Assembly: GCA_033557465.1 (NCBI GenBank)
Contig: CM066033.1
Coordinates: 18,787,080 to 18,851,079 of the forward strand
Reading direction: 5' to 3'
Origin: Ichthyophis bannanicus
Lineage: Eukaryota > Chordata > Amphibia > Gymnophiona > Ichthyophiidae
Length of the DNA: 64,000 nucleotides
The number at the start of each line of letters is the position of its first letter. The stretch's first letter is position 1. Below the pieces are notes generated by a model that saw nothing but the letters and a program-made list of their open reading frames with translations, did not search any database and was not told the origin of the DNA. Below are positions 21,949-31,562 of this stretch, in pieces. Both the position numbers and the translations under genes were made by a program.

Positions 21949-23529
21949 TGTAAACGGGGAATGCTGGTTGTGAACGTCCACAGTCTTGGCAAAGGCAAAA
22001 TATTATTATGACTTGCAAAGGATTGTGGGTGTTGTAGTTCATTCATACCAGAATCAGCCGTTCACGAAATAATGAGTTGTGATGCTCGAGTGTAAGCAGA
22101 GAAAAACAGATTTTATTCATGGGGTTAATTCTCCCACACAGATTTACTTGGTAACACAAAAGGACACTTGCTTCAAGTATTGTACTCAGGAAAAACAAAA
22201 CATGATATAAGGTAACTGAACTTCTTAAGCAATAAATCAATAAAGACCTTGATGGGAAACAGAAAAGGTCTTTTTGATGGCCCTTGCTAATGACCTTCTT
22301 AGCAGTGCTGCAAAAGGCAAAAACAAACCCAAAAGTAGAAAAAAAACTGTTCTTTATCAAGGATAACTTTCTTCTATTCACACACACAAAGAAGAAGTTT
22401 CCTTCTAGAGCTCACGTGCACTTGTGCCTGGCTCAATTACAGATAATTAGCCAGCTGCAAACCCCTTTGCTGGTTCACTCTCTCTACGTGGTTCAATCCT
22501 ACCCTAAAGCTTCAGGCAGAGACTTTTCAGGGTAGATAAAAGAACAAATTATAGTTCCTTTTGGTGGTTGTTTGTATTAGAGAGAAACTACTTTAAAACA
22601 GCAGCCTGGACAGAGAGCAATCCATGTATTCAGTTTGATCATTTAATATTTCACCTTCTTCCTGAAATATCATGGAGTCAATATCCTGGTCTGGCTCAGA
22701 GGAATTCCTTAAATGAACAGTCGCAGGATAATATTTGTTTCCCTGCTGTCTTCCTGGTGAAGAGCTAGGGCACAGATCAAAGTTCATACCTGAGCTCCCA
22801 TTGCTGCTAGGTTTCCTCTCCGGGTATCCTGGCCAGTAGGTAGTCCAGCTTTTATGTCTAGCCCTCCAATCAAGATCCCTGGACACTGGGTCTCTCTTCA
22901 CATACCTTCTTGCACCGGTCTTAGGGCCCCTTCCAAATGCAGCCGTCTCCCTCAAAGGTGCTGTCTGGGAATTCCTGGCTCTGTAACCCCAAGCCTCTGG
23001 CTTCCTCCAGTCCAATGGAGTATGCTTGCCTCTGGAATCAATCCCAACACACATACTGCTGTGGGCTCCTTCCTTAGACCTCCAAGATGTCTTTCTCGTC
23101 TTCCTTCTGCGTTGCTTCTGCTGTTGTAGTCCTCTCTCTTCCTCCAAGTTCTGCAGCTTCTGTGAGATCCGGTTCTCTCTGTGCTGTCTGTTCCATCTGT
23201 GCTCCCTGTGCTGTCTCTGTGTAGAATATCTTTTACTTTTAAGGTGCTTAGAGGGACACTCCACCCTAGCACAGCCCAGGTGTGCTGAATCAAGCCCTGC
23301 CCTTGGAGATGAGTGATTGGGGATTACCTCATAGCTCTCCTGATTGAACACACGTTTCCCCACTTCAGCTCTTCTAGAGGCTGTTTGAAACCTGGTGCAT
23401 TCTGGGACTGGTAGTCTTTTGAAAACATTCTGTTTTAGTATTTCTACTAGCAAAGACAGGTTGCTTGTTCAGAGCCAATTCACCTCTCTTATAGTTCCTT
23501 CCTGAATTATGATAAGCTTCCTTATCACA
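21949..23529 (-). repeat. A2 3' LTR
   Basis: It starts TGTGATAAGG (23529) and ends TTTACA (21949), about 1581 bp. It is homologous to the 5' LTR at 39126-40652 and to the LTRs of A1. A polyadenylation signal (AATAAA on the minus strand) lies at 22112-22117. It contains the LTR reading frame, which here carries a frameshift at about 23400. Confidence 0.9.
22593..23529 (-). pseudogene. LTR-encoded basic ORF, A2 3' LTR copy (frameshifted)
   Basis: The integrase frame runs through the polypurine tract into the LTR ('SRGVCDKEAYH') and stops at 23374 after a small shift. The rest of the conserved LTR protein continues in a second frame (23453-22593). It keeps 'TYWPGYPER', 'QQGNK' and the C-terminal 'EYMDCSLSRLLF'. 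The protein is rich in Arg, Ser and Gln with no membrane segment or signal peptide. The 5' LTR copy is unbroken, so the shift is probably specific to this copy. Function unknown. Confidence 0.7.
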
Positions 23530-23530
23530 T

Positions 23531-23541
23531 ACCCCCCTGCT
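23531..23541 (-). promoter_or_regulatory. A2 polypurine tract
   Basis: On the element strand 'AGCAGGGGGGTA' directly precedes the 3' LTR. This is the expected plus-strand primer. It is the same as in A1 (53939-53948) and similar in B. Confidence 0.85.
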
Positions 23542-23546
23542 TAAGT

Positions 23547-23596
23547 TATTACGGACTGGTGCAACTGGTGAAACCTCTTTCCTACAGTCCGTAATA
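23547..23596 (-). other. A2 pre-PPT hairpin
   Basis: TATTACGGACTG (23547-23558) and CAGTCCGTAATA (23585-23596) form a perfect 12-bp stem. The stem has the same sequence in A1 and a covarying form in B. Confidence 0.85.
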
Positions 23597-24634
23597 CCTA
23601 CGAGAGTATTATCTTTTTGACGCTCACCTACTTCTTGGCTGGCTTCTGGGTCATCATTATTTACAGGCCTCACCTTCCAAGATTTAAGTACATTAATGTG
23701 GTAGGTCTGTCTACGACCTCTTGCATTTTCTACCACATAAGATACTGGGCTCACTTGTCTAACAACTTTCCATGGCCCTTTCCACTGTACTTCAAATTTT
23801 GGGGCTGTACCTGCTACTTGAACCAAAACCTTTTCACCAACGCTTAATTGGCGGTTTTTGGCCTTCCTATCATACCACCCTTTCTGGCGCACTTGACTGT
23901 CCTGCAGGTTTTTCTCAGCAACCTGCAAGGTCCTTTTTAAACGTGCTCTCAAGTCACGTAGAAACTGTGGCACCCCCTGATTTTCTGGTTCAGGATCAAT
24001 CCATTGTTCCCTCAAAATATCTAACAAACCCCGTGGAGCCCTACCATACATCAATTCATATGGAGTTACACCTAGGGACACCTGAATTCGTTCCCTGCAG
24101 GCATATAAGGCAAAGGGCAATAACATATCCCATTATTTTACCTCTCCTGCTAACTCCCTTCTCAACATTTGTTTGAGAGTTTGGTTGAATCTCTCCACCA
24201 AACCGTTTGATTGAGGATGGTAGGCTGAGATTTTCATGTGATGAATGCCAAAGGCATCCCAGACCTGGGCCAAATATTTGGATACAAAATTGGACCCTCG
24301 GTCAGTCAACACCTCTTTTGGGAATCCCACTTCGCAAAACAATTTGACTAGCTCTAAAGCTATTGTTTTTGCAGAAACATTCCTCAATGGTATGGCCCAG
24401 GGAAACCTTGTTGCCTGATCTACCATAACTAGGATGTATTGGAAACCTCGGGGCGTTTTGACTAATGGGCCTACAATATCCATAGCAATGCGACCTATTG
24501 GGTCTGTGATAATTGGTGTGGGAATCAAAGGCACCACGGGTGGGTGAGTTGCTGTAACTCGCTGACACGCTGGACATGCAGCACAAAACTGGGCAGTTTC
24601 TTTGAAAATACTTGGCCAGTAAAAACGTATAAGT

Positions 24635-26015
24635 TGTCACCACTCACCTTCCCAGAGGCTTATAGCGTGAGCAAGGCGAGTGGGCAGTTGTGCTTCTTGT
24701 GCTGAAACTACTCAATGGAGGTTTGGAAGGGCCTCCTGGGTAATGTCGTTTTCACAGCACTAAAATGATTTCAAGTTGTACACGAGTGGTTCAGGTTAAA
24801 TAAGGATTTATTTCCCCTCCCGGGGTTGGATATTGTTGACCATGAACAGAAGGTTAAATTAACAAAGAAACCATGCTTCTGGTGTGAAAAAATGTAACTT
24901 AAACAAATGCTTATTCTCAGCTTTTAAGGCACAAAAAGAATAAAACAGTTTCTCTCCAAAATACTCCTTTTGGCTGTTTTCTTCTTTAGCAAAATTTCAC
25001 AATATTAACAAAGGGATTGCACATTATCTGCCATCATATATGAGCAGTCCATATACACTTCAGACTCTGGGGGTTGATAAGAATCCCACTGCATAGGATC
25101 ACCTTCTCCTTCAATGTCCCTTAGAGAGGGTTCTTCTGTCTGCCGTGCAAACCTCTCTGCTTCAAACACAGGGTTCCCTTCCCCCAACCTGCCAGAGGAG
25201 TCTGAGTGTTTGGATTCCTGTGCACACAGCTCCCTGTAACTAAAAGGATACACGCTTCCCTCTTCTGCTTGGCTATGGGGAATTCTGTGTCTGCCTTTTA
25301 AACTGCTTTCCCCCAGGACTCTTCCTTGGCTACAAAATGGTAGGTAAAACTTTTCTCTCCTTTCTGATAAAGGCTTTGTATTTGGGAAATAAGCTTTACC
25401 TTCAGGAGGACTGTAATGAGCACAGCATGGCTGTCTTCTCTGGTTCCCAGAATAAACGTCTTTGCTTTCAGAGTGGTAAAAATCCCCAATGCTCTTGGTA
25501 GTTGAGCACTGCTCTCTGTGAGCTGGAATTGTATGTCTTCCACAGCTCCCTTGCTCTGAGAAGTTTCTCCGAGTGAGATTGGGATTCCCTTCGCGCCTCT
25601 CTTCTCCCAGCCACAAATCTTGGCTGCCCTCGGGATATCTATCCTTCTCTGCTCTCCTTGTTCCTTCAGTTTTCTCCACTCCTCCTGTGTTTCCTCCTGG
25701 GCTTTCTCTTGTCCTCTCTCTTGTGCTTGTGCTTTTTCCTGTGCTTTCTCTTGTCCTGTCTCTATCCTTAACTAAAGAGTTTTTATCTGCGTTTCTTTTT
25801 CCGTTGGGCCTGGCCACACCTCCCACCAGCTGTTCTCTCTTCCCTGATGAAGCAGGAGCTAGCTCAGGGGATGGGCATTCCCTAGCACTCTGTGACGTCC
25901 TTTGTTTGGAGTTTCCATGCCAACCCTCCATGCTTGTTTCAGATCTGACAATTCTGGTTTCACTTTGCAGTGAATCCTCTGTTTCCATCGGCACTGAACC
26001 TTGTACTTCACGACA
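24635..26015 (-). repeat. B 3' LTR
   Basis: It starts TGTCGTGAAG (26015) and ends TGACA (24635), about 1381 bp. The few differences from the 5' LTR include bases near 24750-24765. AATAAA on the minus strand lies at 24807-24812. It encodes the LTR ORF, in frame with pol. Confidence 0.95.
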
Positions 26016-29000
26016 TATCCCCCGCCTTAAAATATTACGTACTGCCGCATCTTCCGGACAGTACGTAATACGCGAGAGTGCGTCCGCATTGCCATGTAGC
26101 TTACCCGCCCTATGTTGGACTGCGAAATTGAAAGCCTGTAGGGCTAAATGCCATCTCATGAGCCGGGCATTGGAATTCCGCATTTGATGTAACCATTTCA
26201 ACAGAGCATGGTCCGTTATAAGGAGGAACTTCCTGTCCGTTAAATAAAAACGGAATGCCTCGACTGCCCATTTAATGGCCAGGCATTCTTTCTCGACAGT
26301 CGAATAGTTTTTCTCGGCCTTGGAGAGCTTTCGACTGATGTAGGTGACCGGGTGTTCTACTCCCTCAAATTCCTGGGAAAGTACTGAGCCTAACCCACTC
26401 TCTGATGCATCAGTCTGTACCACAAATGGTAGACTGAAGTCTATCCCTCTCAATATTGGGGCTGTGCATAGCTTCCCCTTGAGGGTGGAAAAAGCTGTTT
26501 CAGCCTCTGGGGTCCATCGAACTCTATTAGGGGCGTTCTTTTTTAGCATCTCGGTGAATAGAAGGCTCTCGTCTGCAAACCGAGGTATAAACCTTCTATA
26601 GTAACCGATGAGCCCTAAAAAGCTGCGCACCTGTTTCTTGGTGACGGGACGGGGAAAATCCCGGACGCTTTGGACCTTATTGGCTAATGGTTTCACTATC
26701 CCCCTCCCCACTAAGTGGCCCAAGTATTTCGCCTCCTCCGTGGCAAACATGCACTTTGCAGGGTTCAGGGTTAAGCCTGCTTTCCGCAATGCCCGGAGTA
26801 CTGCCTCCACCCTCGCCAGGTGTTGGGCCCACGTAGTACTATAAATGACTATGTCATCCATGTACGCTAAGGCGTAGTCATGGTGGGGCCTCAACACCTG
26901 GTCAACTAACCGCTGGCACGTGGCTGCCGCACCATGTAGTCCAAATGGCATTCGCCGAAATTGGTATAGGCCAATTGGTGTACTAAATGCTGTTTTCGGC
27001 TTTGACTCACGTGTGAGGGGTATTTGCCAGTACCCTTTTGTTAAATCTAAAGTGGTCAGGTATCTGGCTTGGCCCAATCGATCCAGCAAGTCATCGATGC
27101 GTGGCATCGGGTACGCATCGAATTGAGAAATATCGTTGACTTGCCTGAAATCGATACAGAACCTGAGTGTTCCATCGGGCTTCGGGACTAATACTGTGGG
27201 GCTTGACCATGGGCTGTATGACTCTTCAATTATCCCCATTGCTATCATTTCTTTAACCTGCCTGATCACTTCAGCCTTCTTGGCCTCAGGCATACGGTAG
27301 AGCCGCTGTCTGATAGTGCGCCCTGGTGTTGTGATCACCTCATGGGCGACTAGGTGAGTTTCGCCTGGCTTGGTTGTGAGGACATCCTTGAAGTTCCCCA
27401 ATAGTTGGGTCAGCTCCCGCCGCTGAGACTGGGATAGAGTTTCACCTAACCTTGGCTCTGGCCGCTCCCTCCAATCCGAGGTTTGTGGCCCAAGGTCCTC
27501 CTCTCGTTTTTCCTCAGCTAGGGCTGTCATCCCTTTTATTTCCCTCTGACCCGTAGAACCAAAACCACCCTCCCCCCTGTCTGTGGGTGTTAGTGCTGGG
27601 ACCTCTTCTACTACCGGGAATCCTACCCGTTCGCACACTAATTGTGCAATTCGGTCTCCCTCCCGAATTTGAAAATCCTCCTCCCCGAAGTTAAAAATGA
27701 GAATTTTTACAGGGCCCCGATAGTCGGGGTCTATTACTCCCGCTCCAATATCTATAGAATTTTTAACTGCAAGGCCCGATCTAGGAGCTATTCTCCCATA
27801 ACATCCTTCGGGTAGCTTAACCTGGATTCCTGTATTCACTAGGGTTTTTCCTCCCTTTTTCACCATCGTGTTTTCAGAACTAAAGAGATCATACCCAGCG
27901 GACCCACTAGAAGCCCTTTGGGGGCCTTTGGCCTTTGATGTGATTCGGCAAAACTGCAGCACGAATTTTGCCTTCCCCGGGGGTACCCCCTTGACTCGGG
28001 TCTGGGTTGGGCTAGGAGCCTTTTTAGGATTTCCAAACAGAGGCGCAGGAATTTTGGCTGTTAAAGCCTCTGGACTGGTTCCTGTTATCTCTGTAGGGGG
28101 TAATGTACCCTTATAGCCTAACCGGCTATGGCCTTCACCTATCTCCTTATAAAAAGGTGGCCAATCGCGCCCTAGTACCATCTCATGGGGTAATTTGGGG
28201 ACTACCGCGAACAGCAGAGTGTATGTGGTTCCTAACCCTTTCACTGTTATTCCGTGTAAAGGATAAGGCGATGAAGCGCCGTGTACACATCTCACGCGTA
28301 CTTGGCCTTCGGCTTGGCTCGGGGGCGACGAACAGCGCCTCTCGATGGCCTCCCAGAGTGTGCGGGAAATCATACTCTGATCGGCCCCCGAGTCAAGCAG
28401 TGCCAGCGTGTCGATGCCTTCTACTTGAACGGGTAGAAGAAACCCCTCCTGGACTGGCTCATCCACCCCAGACATCAGGACAGTTCTTTTGGCACATTCC
28501 CTTCTAAAATGCCCCATTTTCCCACACAGATAACATTTACCTTTGGGTGTAAACACATTCCCTCTGGGCACAAAAACACTCTCATTATTACCATTCCTGA
28601 CATTCACACTCGTCATAGCATATTTTCCCCCATAGGGAATCTTTCCTTTTTTACTATCACAAAAACCTGCAGCTTGCAGTACGCTGCACTCCGAGGGGTC
28701 AGCTATTTGGGCCTCCAGAAAACGGTCCGCCAATTTAGCTGCTTCCTCGGTGGTCTTGCAATCCTGCAAGGTGAGGTACATTCTCATTTCTCTAGGCACA
28801 GCCTGTACAAATTGTTCTAGAACTACCGTGTCTAGTATACTTTCTATCGGTTTAGTTTCTGGACTTAGCCATTTCCAAGCCAGATTTTTCAGACGCTGTT
28901 GTAACGCCTTTGGAGTTTCTTGAGGCTTCAGGCAGGCTTCCCTGAATAGCCTCCTATAATGTGAGGTCGTCAGCCCCAACCTGTCTTTTACCGCTTTCTT

Positions 29001-29228
29001 TATCTCGGTATAGTCGCCTGCAAGAGCGGCGGGCATGGCTTTGTAGGCTGACAGGGCTTCGCCTGTCAGCGAAACTGCAAAGCGCGTAGCCCATTGACTA
29101 TCAGGCCATCCTAATGCCTGCCCAATACGCTCAAATGCATCAATAAAATCGTCAATGTTATCGGTTGGACTCAATTGTCCCAAAGAGAATGCATGACTTG
29201 CGTTCATTGTTGATCCTGGTATAACCAT
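25005..29228 (-). CDS. B Gag-Pro-dUTPase-RT-RNase H-LTR ORF polyprotein
   Basis: An unbroken 1407-aa frame. Capsid-like Gag comes first, with zinc knuckle 'CYLCGKMGHFRREC' (about 230). Aspartic protease follows ('LALLDSGADQS', about 280; 'VLGRDWP'). A dUTPase with all five motifs lies at about 430-560 ('SAGYDL', 'GRIAPRSGLAVK', 'GVIDPDYRG', 'GDRIAQL', 'RGEGGFGST'). Reverse transcriptase has catalytic 'AYMDDI' (about 789), then RNase H ('QTDASESGLG', 'DALSRI', ending near 1055). Residues from about 1072 are encoded by the 3' LTR. No integrase motif is present. The true start is upstream at 29402, but TAG at 29235-29237 separates the first 55 codons. Confidence 0.93.
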   Translation of the reverse strand: MVIPGSTMNASHAFSLGQLSPTDNIDDFIDAFERIGQALGWPDSQWATRFAVSLTGEALSAYKAMPAALAGDYTEIKKAVKDRLGLTTSHYRRLFREACLKPQETPKALQQRLKNLAWKWLSPETKPIESILDTVVLEQFVQAVPREMRMYLTLQDCKTTEEAAKLADRFLEAQIADPSECSVLQAAGFCDSKKGKIPYGGKYAMTSVNVRNGNNESVFVPRGNVFTPKGKCYLCGKMGHFRRECAKRTVLMSGVDEPVQEGFLLPVQVEGIDTLALLDSGADQSMISRTLWEAIERRCSSPPSQAEGQVRVRCVHGASSPYPLHGITVKGLGTTYTLLFAVVPKLPHEMVLGRDWPPFYKEIGEGHSRLGYKGTLPPTEITGTSPEALTAKIPAPLFGNPKKAPSPTQTRVKGVPPGKAKFVLQFCRITSKAKGPQRASSGSAGYDLFSSENTMVKKGGKTLVNTGIQVKLPEGCYGRIAPRSGLAVKNSIDIGAGVIDPDYRGPVKILIFNFGEEDFQIREGDRIAQLVCERVGFPVVEEVPALTPTDRGEGGFGSTGQREIKGMTALAEEKREEDLGPQTSDWRERPEPRLGETLSQSQRRELTQLLGNFKDVLTTKPGETHLVAHEVITTPGRTIRQRLYRMPEAKKAEVIRQVKEMIAMGIIEESYSPWSSPTVLVPKPDGTLRFCIDFRQVNDISQFDAYPMPRIDDLLDRLGQARYLTTLDLTKGYWQIPLTRESKPKTAFSTPIGLYQFRRMPFGLHGAAATCQRLVDQVLRPHHDYALAYMDDIVIYSTTWAQHLARVEAVLRALRKAGLTLNPAKCMFATEEAKYLGHLVGRGIVKPLANKVQSVRDFPRPVTKKQVRSFLGLIGYYRRFIPRFADESLLFTEMLKKNAPNRVRWTPEAETAFSTLKGKLCTAPILRGIDFSLPFVVQTDASESGLGSVLSQEFEGVEHPVTYISRKLSKAEKNYSTVEKECLAIKWAVEAFRFYLTDRKFLLITDHALLKWLHQMRNSNARLMRWHLALQAFNFAVQHRAGKLHGNADALSRITYCPEDAAVRNILRRGICREVQGSVPMETEDSLQSETRIVRSETSMEGWHGNSKQRTSQSARECPSPELAPASSGKREQLVGGVARPNGKRNADKNSLVKDRDRTRESTGKSTSTRERTRESPGGNTGGVEKTEGTRRAEKDRYPEGSQDLWLGEERREGNPNLTRRNFSEQGSCGRHTIPAHREQCSTTKSIGDFYHSESKDVYSGNQRRQPCCAHYSPPEGKAYFPNTKPLSERREKFYLPFCSQGRVLGESSLKGRHRIPHSQAEEGSVYPFSYRELCAQESKHSDSSGRLGEGNPVFEAERFARQTEEPSLRDIEGEGDPMQWDSYQPPESEVYMDCSYMMADNVQSLC
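26017..26030 (-). promoter_or_regulatory. B polypurine tract
   Basis: On the element strand 'TTAAGGCGGGGGATA' leads straight into the 3' LTR start TGTCGTGAAG. The position and G-run match the tracts of A1 and A2. Confidence 0.85.
26033..26070 (-). other. B pre-PPT hairpin (covarying)
   Basis: TATTACGTACTG (26033-26044) pairs perfectly with CAGTACGTAATA (26059-26070). Relative to A1 and A2 both arms changed at the matching position, which keeps all 12 pairs. Confidence 0.85.
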
Positions 29229-29402
29229 AGGATTCTACATCCGTGGTTCTCGGTGTTCTCTTAGGAGTGCTGTCACAGCGTCCAGCAGCGGCTTTTGCTG
29301 CTCTCTCATGAGTGTAGCGTTTTCCTCCTGGATGTGCTTGGCAAGTTCCATCTGCAGGTCCCATTGCTTTCGCATCCACGCTATCACGTCCTGGGCCTCC
29401 AT
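29229..29402 (-). pseudogene. B gag N-terminus, cut off by an amber codon
   Basis: The ATG at 29402-29400 starts an N-terminal segment ('MEAQDVIAWMRKQWDLQ', '.EQQKPLLDAV') that aligns with the Gag starts of A1 and A2 ('MDPREMAQWMAAQF', 'EQQKPVLDLV'). After 55 codons TAG (29235-29237) interrupts the frame, and the main ORF resumes in the same frame at 29228. A point mutation is the simplest reading; readthrough cannot be excluded. Confidence 0.8.
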
Positions 29403-29415
29403 CTCGTGTCAGCAC

Positions 29416-29554
29416 CTGCAATAAAAGAGACAAACAAAAAAAACCCAAGTGCGGCTCCCTTTTCAGGTTTTTTTTTTCCCTTTTTTTTTTTTTTCAACCC
29501 CACAGCGCCCCCTTTTCCTGATATCCTCCCTCACTTATGCCCAGGTGCTATTAC
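29416..29554 (-). other. B leader intron (predicted)
   Basis: On the element strand a donor 'CAG|GTAATA' (29555/29554) and an acceptor 'TTTTATTGCAG|G' (29416/29415) bracket 139 bases. The acceptor lies 13 bases before the gag ATG. The same layout occurs in A1 and A2. Confidence 0.6.
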
Positions 29555-29696
29555 CTGAGGCTTCGTGTAGAGGTCTGCATTCAGGAAAAGAAGCTGTGTT
29601 CTGTGCTTTATCCTCTTGTAGCCTTCCGGTAGCCCACTTTCCTGTGCAGGAGTCCTGGTGCCGTAGTTTCTTGTAGTGTCCTTCATCCAAGGTCAA

Positions 29697-29716
29697 GCAT
29701 CCGAAAAACTACGCCA
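29697..29716 (-). promoter_or_regulatory. B primer-binding site
   Basis: TGGCGTAGTTTTTCGGAT on the element strand begins four bases after the 5' LTR end. Its first nine bases are complementary to the 3' end (ACTACGCCA) that I recall for vertebrate tRNA-Ser(AGA/TGA). The same 18-mer is present in A1. Confidence 0.7.
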
Positions 29717-29720
29717 GATA

Positions 29721-31100
29721 TGTCACCACTCACCTTCCCAGAGGCTTATAGCGTGAGCAAGGCGAGTGGGCAGTTGTGCTTCTTGTGCTGAAACTACTCA
29801 ATGGAGGTTTGGAAGGGCCTTCTGGGTAACGTAGTTTTCACAGCACTAAAATGATTTCAAGTTGTACACGAGTGGTTCAGGTTAAATAAGGATTTATTTC
29901 CCCTCCCAGGGTTGGATATTGTTGACCATGAACAGAAGGTTAAATTAACAAAGAAACCATGCTTCTGGTGTGAAAAAATGTAACTTAAACAAATGCTTAT
30001 TCTCAGCTTTTAAGGCACAAAAAGAATAAAACAGTTTCTCTCCAAAATACTCCTTTTGGCTGTTTTCTTCTTTAGCAAAATTTCACAATATTAACAAAGG
30101 GATTGCACATTATCTGCCATCATATATGAGCAGTCCATATACACTTCAGACTCTGGGGGTTGATAAGAATCCCACTGCATAGGATCACCTTCTCCACAAT
30201 GTCCCTTAGAGAGGGTTCTTCTGTCTGCCGTGCAAACCTCTCTGCTTCAAACACAGGGTTCCCTTCCCCCAACCTGCCAGAGGAGTCTGAGTGTTTGGAT
30301 TCCTGTGCACACAGCTCCCTGTAACTAAAAGGATACACGCTTCCCTCTTCTGCTTGGCTATGGGGAATTCTGTGTCTGCCTTTTAAACTGCTTTCCCCCA
30401 GGACTCTTCCTTGGCTACAAAATGGTAGGTAAAACTTTTCTCTCCTTTCTGATAAAGGCTTTGTATTTGGGAAATAAGCTTTACCTTCAGGAGGACTGTA
30501 ATGAGCACAGCATGGCTGTCTTCTCTGGTTCCCAGAATAAACGTCTTTGCTTTCAGAGTGGTAAAAATCCCCAATGCTCTTGGTAGTTGAGCACTGCTCT
30601 CTGTGAGCTGGAATTGTATGTCTTCCACAGCTCCCTTGCTCTGAGAAGTTTCTCCGAGTGAGATTGGGATTCCCTTCCCTCCTCTCTTCTCCCAGCCACA
30701 AACCTTGGCTGCCCTCGGGATATCTATCCTTCTCTGCTCTCCTTGTTCCTTCAGTTTTCTCCACTCCTCCTGTGTTTCCTCCTGGGCTTTCTCTTGTCCT
30801 CTCTCTTGTGCTTGTGCTTTTTCCTGTGCTTTCTCTTGTCCTGTCTCTATCCTTAACTAAAGAGTTTTTATCTGCGTTTCTTTTTCCGTTGGGCCTGGCC
30901 ACACCTCCCACCAGCTGTTCTCTCTTCTCTGATGAAGCAGGAGCTAGCTCAGGGGATGGGCGTTCCCTAGCACTCTGTGACGTCCTTTGTTTGGAGTTTC
31001 CATGCCAACCCTCCATGCTTGTTTCAGATCTGACAATTCTGGTTTCACTTTGCAGTGAATCCTCTGTTTCCATCGGCACTGAACCTTGTACTTCACGACA
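29721..31100 (-). repeat. B 5' LTR
   Basis: 1380 bp, TGTCGTGAAG to TGACA, nearly identical to 24635-26015. A 1-bp-type change near 30195 shifts the end of the LTR ORF here, so the C-terminal 'VYMDCS' motif is lost in this copy but kept in the 3' LTR. Confidence 0.95.
30120..31100 (-). pseudogene. LTR-encoded basic ORF, B 5' LTR copy
   Basis: Nearly identical to residues 1072-1407 of the B polyprotein: a low-complexity Arg/Ser/Glu/Thr-rich protein ('RDRTRESTGKSTSTRERTRES'). The frame is open from the LTR start, but the last roughly 25 codons are out of frame relative to the 3' LTR copy. No domain is recognised. Confidence 0.7.
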
Positions 31101-31160
31101 AAGTATTTGATCCAGCGTTCCTTGCATCCCTTTATGACCTCCAACTGGATGATCATGTGC
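31101..31160 (-). pseudogene. A2 integrase zinc-domain fragment (His pair)
   Basis: Exactly 20 codons, 'AHDHPVGGHKGMQGTLDQIL', carry the two histidines of the integrase HHCC zinc domain. It is an island between the B element and the DIRS element. It joins in frame with 36940 (upstream, 'GQVLRL') and 24630 (downstream, 'IRFYWPSIF'). Confidence 0.93.
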
Positions 31161-31323
31161 TTCTCCAGGACCAAGCAGGAAGTCAGTCCTCACATATGGG
31201 TGACGTCAGCGCCGACGGAGCCCTCGCGGAACAATTTTCCCCAGCTTTCAAAGAAAGCCTTTGGGAATTGCAGCGCGCATGCGCGGTCGCCTTCCCGCCC
31301 AAGGGTGCCATCTTAGCCAGTCT
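31161..31323 (+). repeat. DIRS left inverted terminal repeat
   Basis: Starts TTCTCCAGGACC and is complementary, with a few mismatches, to 36752-36912. Confidence 0.9.
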
Positions 31324-31562
31324 TCTTTTTTCCGCGGAGCCCTACAGACGTCCCCGTCTTGTCCCCGCAAAAAAGTTGATTTTTGTGAGTTTTCTCGTTT
31401 TTTCTCTTCGGGTTCGACGCCGGTCGTTTTCCTGCCCGGACTCGCGACACCGTTGCGAGTCCTTCTTCTTTTTCGGTTTTTCTGATTTTTGGTCAGTTTT
31501 CGTTTTCGGTTTTTTCGCTGGCAGCCCGGTCATTTGACCTTGCAGGGGCCCTTTTTCCCCTG

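Larger units (their letters stand above)
23530..24634 (-). pseudogene. A2 integrase: CxxC of zinc domain, DDE core, C-terminal domain
   Basis: This joins the new element DNA to the host chromosome. After the split His pair (31101-31160) the frame continues with 'FCAACPACQRV' (zinc CxxC). The catalytic core follows with 'AMDIVGPL' (first Asp), 'LTDRGSNF' (second Asp) and 'NGLVERFN' (Glu, correctly spaced). The C-terminal domain has the GPY/F-like 'WKGPWKVVRQVSPVSYVV'. One in-frame TAA at 24133-24135, just after the core, interrupts it; the frame is the same on both sides. The tail runs through the hairpin and polypurine tract into the LTR. No chromodomain is seen. Confidence 0.9.
24635..31100 (-). 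mobile_element. LTR retrotransposon B (Gag-Pro-dUTPase-RT-RNase H type, no integrase)
   Basis: A complete Ty3/Gypsy-type element with two nearly identical 1.38-kb LTRs and the 4-bp target duplication AAGT (24631-24634, 31101-31104). It is inserted in the integrase zinc domain of A2. One long frame covers gag to the LTR. RNase H ends at 'DALSRI' and is followed within about 90 bases by the hairpin, polypurine tract and 3' LTR, so no integrase is encoded. Confidence 0.95.

Noticed and set aside
25573..31110. Plus-strand ORFs across B LTRs (25573-26187, 30658-31110)
   Set aside because: They are antisense shadows of the minus-strand LTR ORF and have no motifs of their own.
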